From Nocardioidaceae bacterium (GTDB lineage: Bacteria > Actinomycetota > Actinomycetes > Propionibacteriales > Nocardioidaceae), in NCBI GenBank assembly GCA_013813125.1, contig JACCSH010000315.1, positions 1-15,448 of the forward strand: a stretch of 15,448 nt of DNA, given 5' to 3'. Shown in pieces: positions 1-6,385 of the stretch (position 1 is its first letter; the number at the start of each line of letters is the position of its first letter). The position numbers and the translations under genes were made by a program. The notes under the pieces were generated by a model. That model saw only the letters and a list, made by a program, of their open reading frames with translations. It was not told the DNA's origin and did no database searches.

Positions 1-184
1 CGAGGGCGTCGACGTTCGAGAACAAAATTGCGATGCCGATGAAGTCCAGCCCGGTGATGAAGAACTGGCCAACGGTCAGTGTCACGAACGACGCGCGATA
101 GGTCATCGACACCCGGATCCACATCCGCGCCAGCAGGAGATAGGTGCGGAGGTTCCAGCCGGCTGCACTGATGCCGCTAGCCAC
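1..184 (-). CDS. ABC-2 type transporter permease, second of a pair (partial, N-terminus only)
   Basis: Only the first 61 or so codons are visible; the gene continues past the left edge. The reading frame starts at a GTG (184-182) that overlaps the stop of the upstream permease by 8 bases, which suggests translational coupling. An in-frame ATG at 124 is an alternative but would drop conserved residues. The visible product has a basic amphipathic start (WNLRTYLLLARMWIRV), then a YRASF motif and a hydrophobic helix with LDFIGIAILFS. This matches the N-terminus of the COG3694 group of uncharacterised ABC-2 permeases, the usual partner of the COG4587/DUF990 type encoded just upstream. It is probably half of an export-type ABC transporter. 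The ATPase is not in the window and may lie beyond position 1. The substrate cannot be told from sequence. Confidence 0.75.
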   Translation of the reverse strand, partial: MASGISAAGWNLRTYLLLARMWIRVSMTYRASFVTLTVGQFFITGLDFIGIAILFSNVDAL

Positions 185-989
185 CCTGGACCACGACCTT
201 GCGATTGGCCAGGCGCAGGACCGCGTGACACGCCCAGAGCAGGATCGCTGTCCAAAGAGCTTGAAAGCCCAGGGCGCCGATCAGGTCCAGGCCGGTGCGC
301 TTGCCCAGCCACACATCAGCCGGCACCTGTAGATAGGACGCCCAGGGCAGCAGCGACGCGACCTCGCCCGTCCACCCAGGGAACAACACAAGGGGCACCG
401 TCATACCGGAGAAGAAGAAGGCGCACACAGCCGCCAGCTGCTTCACCCCGGTGTCGTCTAGCAACCAGAAGGCGCTGGCCGAGACGAGCATGCGGACTCC
501 GAAGCTCACCGTGACTGCCAGCGTGACCGACAGCGCAAACACGAGCCCCGTCAGCGCGTCTTGCGGATAGCGCAGGTCGAACAACAACGAGCCGACAATC
601 GTCGGAGCCACTCCGCGGGTCAGCAGGTGGTAGCAGGCACGGCCCAGATCGCATGCCAGGTACCAGCCGAGCAGGCTCACCGGCCGATGCAGGTCGAGGG
701 CGACATCGCCGCTCCTTATCCGGGCGGCGAGATCGTCGGTGGCGCCGCCGCTCCACATCGCCACGGTCATCAGCATGGCTTGGCCGAGCCAGACGTAGGT
801 GAGGGCGTCTGTGACGTCATAGCCACCGGCGGTGGGGTTCTGCCGCCATACGGCCATATAAGTGAAGCAGATGATCACGCCGAACACGCAGTTGGTGAAT
901 ATGCCGGCGAGGGTGGCGGCGCGGTATGTCGAGTATCGACGGAAGCTCAACCGGGCGACGGCATACCACAGTCCCACGCAGGCACGCAC
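177..989 (-). CDS. ABC-2 type transporter permease (DUF990/COG4587-like)
   Basis: Integral membrane protein of 270 residues with about six hydrophobic segments (roughly 26-46, 62-80, 115-137, 145-167, 186-203 and 238-257). The amphipathic start with FRRYSTYRAATLAG and the central stretch IRSGDVALDLHRPVSLLGWY are typical of the DUF990 group of ABC-2 permeases. These pair with a COG3694 permease and an ATPase to form poorly characterised exporters. The start is a GTG at 989 with no good ribosome binding site; a GTG four codons later is equally possible. It lies 19 bases after the PEBP gene on the same strand and overlaps the next permease by 8 bases, so the three genes are probably co-transcribed. 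Permease identity is secure; the transported compound is unknown. Confidence 0.85.
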   Translation of the reverse strand: MRACVGLWYAVARLSFRRYSTYRAATLAGIFTNCVFGVIICFTYMAVWRQNPTAGGYDVTDALTYVWLGQAMLMTVAMWSGGATDDLAARIRSGDVALDLHRPVSLLGWYLACDLGRACYHLLTRGVAPTIVGSLLFDLRYPQDALTGLVFALSVTLAVTVSFGVRMLVSASAFWLLDDTGVKQLAAVCAFFFSGMTVPLVLFPGWTGEVASLLPWASYLQVPADVWLGKRTGLDLIGALGFQALWTAILLWACHAVLRLANRKVVVQGG

Positions 990-1008
990 AACGGGACAGT
1001 CTGCCAGA

Positions 1009-1536
1009 TCAGAGCTGGTAGGTGCCGATGATCACCGCACGACCGAGCGTCTTGAAAGCCAAGTTGAACGACACGACGGCGGCCGAGACGTCGCGATCCA
1101 CCCCAAGGGACTCTCCGTCCACCGCGTGCACCACGAAGTAGTAGCGGTGTGCATGGTCACCTTCCGGCGGTGCGGCCCCCGCGAAGGCCCGCTCGCTGTA
1201 GTCGTTGCGCACGTGGAAGGCACCGCTTGGCAGGGTGTCGTCGGATGCACCAGCACCGGCATTGAGACTGGTGGTCTCCGCAGGGATGTCGACCACTGCC
1301 CAATGCCAGAAACCGGACGGCGTCGGAGCGTCCGGATCGAAGCACGTCACGACGAAACTCTTGCTTCCCTCGGGAGCGCCAGACCAGCTCAGCTCCGGAG
1401 ACGTGTTGCCCGCCTCGTAAGCGCATTCGTCGCCCAATGCCGACCCAGAGGTGAAGGTTTCACTTGTGACGTCAAATGCGGGCACTGCCGGCAGCTTGGC
1501 GTAGGGATCTTCGGCGCGGGGTCGATCAAGGCTCAT
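1009..1536 (-). CDS. YbhB/YbcL (Raf kinase inhibitor-like, PEBP) family protein
   Basis: Protein of 175 residues with the hallmarks of the bacterial phosphatidylethanolamine-binding protein family: DPDAPTPSGFWHW at 67-79 and the HRYYF block at 130-134, preceded by NDY and the PP of the usual GPxPP loop (here GAAPP). These residues line the small anion-binding pocket. The biochemical role of bacterial members is not settled. No signal peptide or membrane segment is visible, so it should be cytoplasmic. I chose the ATG at 1536 because conserved sequence begins soon after it. The frame stays open 21 codons upstream, but that part looks like non-coding promoter sequence. There is no Shine-Dalgarno, and a TTGACG box lies upstream at leaderless spacing. 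The gene heads a probable operon with two ABC-2 permeases. Confidence 0.9.
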   Translation of the reverse strand: MSLDRPRAEDPYAKLPAVPAFDVTSETFTSGSALGDECAYEAGNTSPELSWSGAPEGSKSFVVTCFDPDAPTPSGFWHWAVVDIPAETTSLNAGAGASDDTLPSGAFHVRNDYSERAFAGAAPPEGDHAHRYYFVVHAVDGESLGVDRDVSAAVVSFNLAFKTLGRAVIIGTYQL

Positions 1537-1542
1537 GCGCCT

Positions 1543-1572
1543 AACGTGGCCGTCGGATGCCGGATCCGTCAA
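1543..1572 (-). promoter_or_regulatory. candidate leaderless promoter of the PEBP gene
   Basis: Reading leftward, TTGACG (1572-1567) is followed after 18 bases by CACGTT (1548-1543), which ends 6 bases before the ATG at 1536. The -35 matches consensus at five of six positions. The -10 is weak. No Shine-Dalgarno precedes the ATG, so transcription may begin at or next to the start codon. Confidence 0.35.
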
Positions 1573-1763
1573 GTCGGACCGGCAGAAACCCCGCGTCACT
1601 AAGGCGGGACATGTTATCTGTATTTAGGGGTACGAGCCGAACGATTCGGATTCAGACCAAGGGGGCGGGCGGCGCTGTGGAGGGCGAGACAGCAGGAGTC
1701 GACGGTGATCGATGTGACAACATAGCCGCAACAGTCGGCTGTGGTGGCTGCACTCTTCCGCAG

Positions 1764-1771
1764 AGGGGAGG
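1764..1771 (+). promoter_or_regulatory. ribosome binding site deciding the diguanylate cyclase start
   Basis: AGGGGAGG ends 6 bases before the ATG at 1778. The upstream in-frame GTG at 1772 directly abuts this site, so it could not be initiated from it. This is one of the few strong Shine-Dalgarno sequences in the window. Confidence 0.7.
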
Positions 1772-1777
1772 GTGCGA

Positions 1778-2800
1778 ATGCATTATCTGCGTAAGCAGGC
1801 AGCTGTGACCTCGTTGTCTCGCCTGCGAGACACTGTGACTCTCTTGGGCTCGACTGGGGTCCTGATCCATCAACAACGGTCGAGGGGGCGAGCTTCCGTC
1901 GACCACCTCGCATTGCGCCGCAGCGAGGAGCGGTTCCGCCTGGCGTTTGACCATGCGCCGGTGGGGCTGGCTGAGTTCAGTCAGACCGATGACGGTCTGG
2001 TCATGACAAGGATGAACCGGGCTGCGGCGACGGTGCTTGGTGTGCACCTGTTCGACACGCGATACCGAGGTGTCGACGATCTGATGGCGGTGGCCGACGG
2101 TGAGCCGTTGAGTCGCCAGCTGATGAGCCCGCTGGGAGAGGATCGTCCTCTGTCTCGTCGCGAGATACGGCTACGCCGCCCCGACGGCAGCCGTTTCTGG
2201 GGACTGGTACAAGCCGTCCTCCTGCCTGCGGTCACCGGACGAAGGACGCTGCTGCTTCAGATCAGTGACATCAGCGAGGACAAGTCCCTTGTCCTGGAAA
2301 TGACTCAGTTGGCTCGACGAGACCCGTTGACGGGCCTACCCAACCGCGTTGCCGTCCTCGATCGTCTCGAGGAAGCGATAACCGCCGCGGCCACGGACGG
2401 CCGCCGTGGCTCCGTGCTGTTCTGCGACTTGGACAACTTCAAGCAGGTGAACGACAGGTACGGACATTTAGTCGGCGACCAGGTGCTGAGTGAGGTTGCT
2501 GACCGCTTGGGCAAGGCGGGTCGAGAGGCCGACACGGTCGGTCGATTCGGAGGTGACGAGTTCGTCATGGTGGCCTATCCACTGACGCTCGACGAGGCCT
2601 GGGGGGTCAGCAACTCTGTTCAAGACCTGCTCGCCGAGCCGATGGTGTCAAACGGGATAGCACTGCGCCTGCACGTGACGATCGGCATCGCCGAGATCAC
2701 TGGTCACGACTCCGCCCTCGAGGTGCTGTGCAACGCCGACGCCGACATGTACGCGATGCGGTCCAGGTCACGCCGAATTCGGTCTGACTCAACCGCCTGA
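1778..2800 (+). CDS. PAS-GGDEF diguanylate cyclase
   Basis: Protein of 340 residues. A basic N-terminal segment (1-45) leads into a PAS sensor domain (about 50-168, starting at RRSEERFRLAFDHAPVGLAEF), followed by a complete GGDEF domain (about 178-330). The catalytic signature GGDEF is at 258-262. The DPLTGLPNR start motif (182-190) and the metal/substrate residues CDLDNFK (216-222) are also intact. An RxxD inhibitory site (R249-D252) stands exactly five residues before GGDEF, so product feedback is expected. The protein should make cyclic di-GMP from two GTP. There is no EAL domain and no clear transmembrane anchor, so the PAS domain probably senses a cytoplasmic cue. The gene stands alone on its strand and runs convergently into def, 14 bases away. 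Confidence 0.92.
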   Translation: MHYLRKQAAVTSLSRLRDTVTLLGSTGVLIHQQRSRGRASVDHLALRRSEERFRLAFDHAPVGLAEFSQTDDGLVMTRMNRAAATVLGVHLFDTRYRGVDDLMAVADGEPLSRQLMSPLGEDRPLSRREIRLRRPDGSRFWGLVQAVLLPAVTGRRTLLLQISDISEDKSLVLEMTQLARRDPLTGLPNRVAVLDRLEEAITAAATDGRRGSVLFCDLDNFKQVNDRYGHLVGDQVLSEVADRLGKAGREADTVGRFGGDEFVMVAYPLTLDEAWGVSNSVQDLLAEPMVSNGIALRLHVTIGIAEITGHDSALEVLCNADADMYAMRSRSRRIRSDSTA

Positions 2801-2814
2801 CCTTTGAAAGGCTC

Positions 2815-3420
2815 TCACCCAGCGGTAGCCGGCCAGTCCGCGGGGAAGCTCTCCGAGGACCTTGCCGCCTCCTTCAGGAGAGTCTTACGCGCCCTCTTGG
2901 AGAGTCGATCGGCAAAGACAATTCCATCGAGGTGGTCGGTTTCGTGCTGTAGGCAGCGTGCCAACAGTCCATCCCCGGAGTAGGAGACTGGTTCACCGAA
3001 CAGGTCAACGCCGGTCACCTCGGCAAAGTCGGGACGTGGACATGTCACGAAAGCACCTGGAAGTGACAGGCAACCCTCGTCGCCGTCATCGAGCACACGG
3101 TCTCGACCCGTCGGCACCCGAACGGTCGGATTGCACACGACGCCGTGGTGAAAGTACCCGTCGTCAGCCGGGCAGTCGAAAACGAATATCTTCAGCCCTA
3201 CGCCGACCTGGTTAGCGGCCAGGCCGACGCCCTCGGCGGCGTACATCGTGGCGACCATGTCCGCGATCAGCGAGTGCAGCGCTGCATCGAAAGCTGTGAC
3301 CGCCCGGCAGGGCTCGTGCATGACCGGCTCTCCCCATCGCGAGATGGTCCGGACCGTACCTCCGGTCGGCAGGGAGCTCACTCCGCGAGCCTTCGCATGT
3401 CGGTTCAGCTGAGCTGCCAC
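2815..3420 (-). CDS. def: peptide deformylase
   Basis: Removes the N-formyl group from nascent proteins. All three family motifs are present: GVGLAANQ (64-71), EGCLS with metal-ligand Cys117 (115-119) and HETDH (159-163), which supplies the two His ligands and the catalytic Glu. A family-typical RWGEPVMH block sits near the N-terminus. The 201-residue length uses the GTG at 3420, which overlaps the stop of the upstream dioxygenase gene by 16 bases. A GTG at 3381 would shorten it by 13 residues and remove the overlap. Neither has a good Shine-Dalgarno, so coupling to the dioxygenase seems likely. It is not beside fmt, its common partner, so this may be one of several def copies. Confidence 0.95.
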   Translation of the reverse strand: MAAQLNRHAKARGVSSLPTGGTVRTISRWGEPVMHEPCRAVTAFDAALHSLIADMVATMYAAEGVGLAANQVGVGLKIFVFDCPADDGYFHHGVVCNPTVRVPTGRDRVLDDGDEGCLSLPGAFVTCPRPDFAEVTGVDLFGEPVSYSGDGLLARCLQHETDHLDGIVFADRLSKRARKTLLKEAARSSESFPADWPATAG

Positions 3421-4229
3421 GAGCGCTTGGACAGGCCATGCCAGAAGCCATCGATGACGGACTTGGCGTGCGTCGAATCGTCGTCACTGGCACCCAGGCT
3501 CACGAAGAGCGGCGCGAAGTGCTCGGTCCTGGGATGGGCGACAGTCGCCGCCGGCGCCTTGCGCAGAAAGTCGATCAGGCTGTCCACGTCTCGTGCGGCG
3601 ACAGCCCGCTCTGCCCAGTCGTCGAACTCCCTTGACCAGCTCGGTGCGTCGTAGTCGCTGGGCTTGCGCATGTCGATGAGGCGCAGATTGTGAGTCGTGA
3701 AGCCGCTGCCCAAGATCAAGACCCCTTCGTCTCTCAGCGGCCGCAGCTTGCGGCCGATCTCGAAGAGGTCGACGGGATCGAGTGTCGGCATGGACATCTG
3801 CAGCACGGGGATGTCAGAGTCGGGGTACATCTCGACGAGCGGTACATACGCCCCGTGGTCAAGCCCTCGGTCGGGCGCTTCGTAAACAGGGTGGCGCGGG
3901 GACTGCAGCAGAGCACGAACCTGAGCGGCGAGCTGCGGGGCACCCGGGGCTGCATAGGTGACGTCATAGAAGCGATCCGGGAAACCCCAGAAGTCGTAGA
4001 CGAGCGGACAGGTGCGCGTCGCCCCCATAGTGAGCGGAGCCGCTTCCCAATGAGCTGAGATGACGAGTATCGAGCTTGGCCGTGGCAGGTTACCCGCCCA
4101 GGAGGCGAGTTGCCCTGTCCACACCCGGTCGTCGGCCAGCGGAGGCGCGCCATGGCTCAAATAGAGCACGGGCAGCGGAGCCGCGGACTCGATTGCGGCT
4201 TGCACATCGGCTGTACTTTCAGCGGTCAT
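3405..4229 (-). CDS. class III extradiol dioxygenase, DODA/YgiD type
   Basis: Protein of 274 residues of the LigB superfamily, DODA group, close in length to E. coli YgiD. Likely metal ligands are His26 (YLSHGAPP), His60 (ISAHW) and His237 (TEHFAPL). His180 (GFTTHNL) and the RGLDHGAYVPL block (121-131) fit the catalytic and substrate region. Members open catechol rings such as L-DOPA in vitro; the natural substrate in bacteria is usually unknown. The ATG at 4229 follows GGAG at a spacing of 7 bases, a good ribosome binding site. A TAAACT hexamer further upstream could be its -10. The gene is divergent from an aldo/keto reductase and overlaps def downstream. Confidence 0.92.
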   Translation of the reverse strand: MTAESTADVQAAIESAAPLPVLYLSHGAPPLADDRVWTGQLASWAGNLPRPSSILVISAHWEAAPLTMGATRTCPLVYDFWGFPDRFYDVTYAAPGAPQLAAQVRALLQSPRHPVYEAPDRGLDHGAYVPLVEMYPDSDIPVLQMSMPTLDPVDLFEIGRKLRPLRDEGVLILGSGFTTHNLRLIDMRKPSDYDAPSWSREFDDWAERAVAARDVDSLIDFLRKAPAATVAHPRTEHFAPLFVSLGASDDDSTHAKSVIDGFWHGLSKRSWQLS

Positions 4230-4305
4230 TCTTCGTCTCCACCAAGTAGTTTAGCTTTCAAGCACATCTTACTCCGCCCTTGGAGTGCCCGCTACGTTGG
4301 CAACC
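4230..4305. promoter_or_regulatory. divergent promoter region, dioxygenase / aldo-keto reductase
   Basis: A 76-base gap with an AT-rich centre (about 4243-4272) unusual for this sequence. Leftward, a TAAACT box lies about 17 bases ahead of the dioxygenase start and leaves room for its GGAG site. Rightward, TACGTT (4293-4298) lies 7 bases before the reductase ATG with no Shine-Dalgarno, and a weak TTACTC stands 18 bases further up. The two genes may share control. I see no convincing palindromic operator. Confidence 0.4.
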
Positions 4306-5139
4306 ATGGCACAGATACCCTCGGTCATCTTGAACAATGGGGTACGAATCCCTCAAGTCGGCTTCGGGGTCTTCCTCGTGCCACCCGACGAGACCCGCAG
4401 CGCCGTCGCGACCGCACTCGAGGTCGGATACCGCCACATCGACACCGCCACGCTCTACCGCAACGAAGCCGCGGTTGGTCAGGCCATCTCGGAGTCGTCC
4501 ATCGCCCGCGAGGACATCTTCGTCACCACCAAGTGCTGGAACTCCGACCAGGGCTACGACAGCGCGCTTGCGGCCTTCGACGCCAGCATGGACCGGCTCG
4601 GCTTCGACTACCTAGATCTGTACCTCATTCATTGGCCGGCCCCGGCACTCGACAGATACTCCGACACCTGGGGAGCCCTCGAACGTTTGTACGCCGGCCA
4701 GCGCGTCCGGGCGATCGGTGTCTCGAACTTCCACCCGCTCCACCTTCAACGGCTGCTCGACGAGCACGAGGTGACTCCCGCTGTCAACCAGATCGAGCTG
4801 CACCCCTGGCTGCAGCAGGTCGAGCTGCGCGACTTTCACGCTGAGCACGGCATCGTCACCGAGGCGTGGAGCCCGCTCGCCAGAGGCGGGGACAATCTCT
4901 CAGACGAGACGCTCCTCGCCATAGCTGACAAGCATGATGTCTCGACCGCTCAAGTGATCTTGCGATGGCACCTGGACCTGGGGAATGTCGTCATACCGAA
5001 GTCAGTGAACAAGCATCGGATGGCGAGCAACCTGGATCTGTTCGCCTTTGAACTCGACGATGACGACTCCGCGCAGATAGCCACCCTCGACAAAGGCGAG
5101 CGAGTCGGGCCGAATCCGGACCAGTTCTCGCGCAGCTGA
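4306..5139 (+). CDS. aldo/keto reductase (2,5-diketo-D-gluconate reductase-like)
   Basis: NADPH-dependent oxidoreductase of 277 residues, the normal length for the family. The catalytic tetrad is complete: Asp46 (YRHIDTA), Tyr51, Lys76 (TTKCW) and His109 (LIHWP). The GVSNF block follows the barrel centre, and IPKSVNKHRMASN near the C-terminus is the cofactor 2'-phosphate binding loop. It closely resembles the group that reduces 2,5-diketo-gluconate, methylglyoxal and other small carbonyls; the substrate cannot be fixed. The ATG at 4306 is preferred because conserved sequence begins there. A GTG at 4285 would add seven residues. No Shine-Dalgarno precedes the ATG. The gene ends 15 bases from the convergent glgA stop. 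Confidence 0.93.
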   Translation: MAQIPSVILNNGVRIPQVGFGVFLVPPDETRSAVATALEVGYRHIDTATLYRNEAAVGQAISESSIAREDIFVTTKCWNSDQGYDSALAAFDASMDRLGFDYLDLYLIHWPAPALDRYSDTWGALERLYAGQRVRAIGVSNFHPLHLQRLLDEHEVTPAVNQIELHPWLQQVELRDFHAEHGIVTEAWSPLARGGDNLSDETLLAIADKHDVSTAQVILRWHLDLGNVVIPKSVNKHRMASNLDLFAFELDDDDSAQIATLDKGERVGPNPDQFSRS

Positions 5140-5141
5140 CA

Positions 5142-5162
5142 TGCTCTCCCAGGGCTAGAGCA
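5142..5162. terminator. short inverted repeat across the convergent reductase/glgA junction
   Basis: TGCTCT (5142-5147) and AGAGCA (5157-5162) form a perfect 6-bp stem around a 9-base loop. It spans the 15-base gap between two convergent stop codons and enters the last codons of glgA. It could work as a weak bidirectional terminator. There is no T-tract, and the stem is short. Confidence 0.3.
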
Positions 5163-6315
5163 GGCTGCGGTAGAGATCTGCGGTCTCGTCCGCTATGGCC
5201 GCCCAGTCGAAGGAGGTGAGAGCGCGCTGACGTCCGGCCTTCCCGAGCCGGCGGGCGAGGGCCGGGTCGCGGACCAGTTCGTTGACGGCGGCGGCCAGCT
5301 CCGACTCGAACGCAGCTGTGTCGTCGGCGGAGTAGGGGACGAGCAGACCTGTCTCCCCGTGCACCACAACCTCGGGGATGCCACCCACGTCGCTGGACAC
5401 AACGGCGGTCTCGCAGGCCATGGCCTCGAGGTTGACGATCCCGAGCGGCTCATAGACCGAGGGGCACAGGAACGCCAGTGCGGACGACAGGACCTGTCGG
5501 ACGCTCTCGCGGGGCAGCATCTCGCTGACCACCACGACTCCGTCTCGAGAGGACTGGAGTGCTGCGATGCCCTCGTCGGTCTCGGCCTTGAGCTCGGGGG
5601 TGTCTGCGGCGCCGGCCAGCAGCAAGATCTGCACAGCAGGGTCGAACTGGAGTCCGGCTCTGAGCAAGTGCGGTACGCCCTTTTGCCGCGTGATGCGTCC
5701 CACGAACGCCACGTAGGGCCGCGACGGGTCGATCCCGAGGGCTTCGACCACGTCGGTGTCTGGATCACGGTGATAGAACTGCGCGTCAACTCCGTTATAG
5801 ATGACGTGCACGCGTTGCTCGTCGACGTCGGGGTACGACGCCAAGACGTCGGCCGCCATGCCTCGACTCACCGCGATGACAGCATCGGCTGCGACGAACG
5901 CAGTGTGCTCGGCCCACGACGAGATCTGGTAGCCACCGCCCAGCTGCTCGGCCTTCCACGGACGTTGCGGTTCCAGGGAGTGCGCTGACACCACGTGAGG
6001 TATGTCGTAGAGAAGGGCGCCGAGATGTCCGGCCAGGTTCGCGTACCACGTGTGCGAGTGCAGCAGGTCGGCTATGCCACAGGAGGCGGCCATCGCCAGA
6101 TCGGTGGACAGCACATGGAGCGCGGCGTTGCCGTCGGGAAAACGGCGGTCCTGCTCCGCGAACGCCTGGGCGCCGGGTCTCTCAGCCCCCATGCACGACA
6201 CGTCGACGACAACCCCGTCGACCTCCCGCAGGTGCCGGACGAGGAAGTCGACGTGCACCCCGGCGCCGCCGTAGACCTCGGGTGGGTACTCACGGGTGAG
6301 GAGGCCGACGCGCAT
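5155..6315 (-). CDS. glgA: glycogen synthase / alpha-maltose-1-phosphate synthase, actinobacterial GlgA (GlgM) type
   Basis: GT4-family glycosyltransferase of 386 residues, the short corynebacterial/mycobacterial type rather than the longer GT5 GlgA of enteric bacteria. The N-terminal Rossmann domain starts MRVGLLTREYPPEVYGGAGVH, with HSHTW at 86-90 and SAHSLEP at 110-116. The C-terminal domain has FVGRITRQKG (204-213) for the donor phosphates and the E-x7-E pair Glu289/Glu297. In Mycobacterium the equivalent enzyme uses ADP-glucose and glucose-1-phosphate to make maltose-1-phosphate for GlgE; whether this protein does so or extends glycogen is inference. It is divergent from glgC, which makes its donor, in the same arrangement as in mycobacteria. 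No Shine-Dalgarno is seen; TAAGGT ends 6 bases before the ATG. Confidence 0.95.
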   Translation of the reverse strand: MRVGLLTREYPPEVYGGAGVHVDFLVRHLREVDGVVVDVSCMGAERPGAQAFAEQDRRFPDGNAALHVLSTDLAMAASCGIADLLHSHTWYANLAGHLGALLYDIPHVVSAHSLEPQRPWKAEQLGGGYQISSWAEHTAFVAADAVIAVSRGMAADVLASYPDVDEQRVHVIYNGVDAQFYHRDPDTDVVEALGIDPSRPYVAFVGRITRQKGVPHLLRAGLQFDPAVQILLLAGAADTPELKAETDEGIAALQSSRDGVVVVSEMLPRESVRQVLSSALAFLCPSVYEPLGIVNLEAMACETAVVSSDVGGIPEVVVHGETGLLVPYSADDTAAFESELAAAVNELVRDPALARRLGKAGRQRALTSFDWAAIADETADLYRSLL

Positions 6316-6385
6316 CTGACGACCTTAGTCACCTGAGCCGGAAAGGCGGCGCTGCCAACTATGCGCCGCCACAGTATGGTCAGGC
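6316..6385. promoter_or_regulatory. glgA-glgC divergent promoter region
   Basis: Both genes must be driven from this 70-base gap. Leftward, TAAGGT (6327-6322) ends 6 bases before the glgA ATG. Rightward, TATGGT (6375-6380) ends 5 bases before the glgC ATG. Neither start has a Shine-Dalgarno, so both transcripts may be leaderless. Recognisable -35 boxes are absent, which leaves room for an activator or a sigma factor with weak -35 needs. Confidence 0.45.
6345..6370. repeat. 8-bp perfect inverted repeat between glgA and glgC (candidate operator)
   Basis: GGCGGCGC (6345-6352) and GCGCCGCC (6363-6370) are perfect inverted copies separated by 10 bases, so the half-sites are 18 bases apart centre to centre. 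The arms fall over the expected -35 positions of both divergent promoters. This would suit a dimeric regulator acting on both genes. The arms are pure G/C, so chance in GC-rich DNA cannot be dismissed. Confidence 0.4.

Larger units (their letters stand above)
1537..1777. promoter_or_regulatory. divergent intergenic region between the PEBP gene and the diguanylate cyclase gene
   Basis: This is the largest gap in the window. It must hold promoters for both flanking genes. Besides the leftward TTGACG box it contains a perfect short inverted repeat, CCGAA-CGA-TTCGG (1637-1649), that could be an operator. It also holds a small hairpin with ACAG/CTGT arms around TCGG (near 1731-1742). I see no conserved riboswitch core and no clear rightward -35/-10 pair. 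No reading frame here looks coding. Confidence 0.4.

Noticed and set aside
1611..1632. Alternative sigma factor-type promoter (GTTAT...GGGGTA) before the GGDEF gene
   Set aside because: The spacer is only about 9 bases, too short for the GTTT-N14-16-GGGTA pattern.
1600..1777. Possible cyclic di-GMP riboswitch upstream of the GGDEF gene
   Set aside because: Small stems are present, but I could not match the conserved cores or the paired-helix arrangement of known cyclic di-GMP riboswitch classes.
2801..2811. CCTTTGAAAGG palindrome between the GGDEF and def stops as a terminator
   Set aside because: The arms are separated by one base, so no stable RNA hairpin can form, and there is no T-tract.
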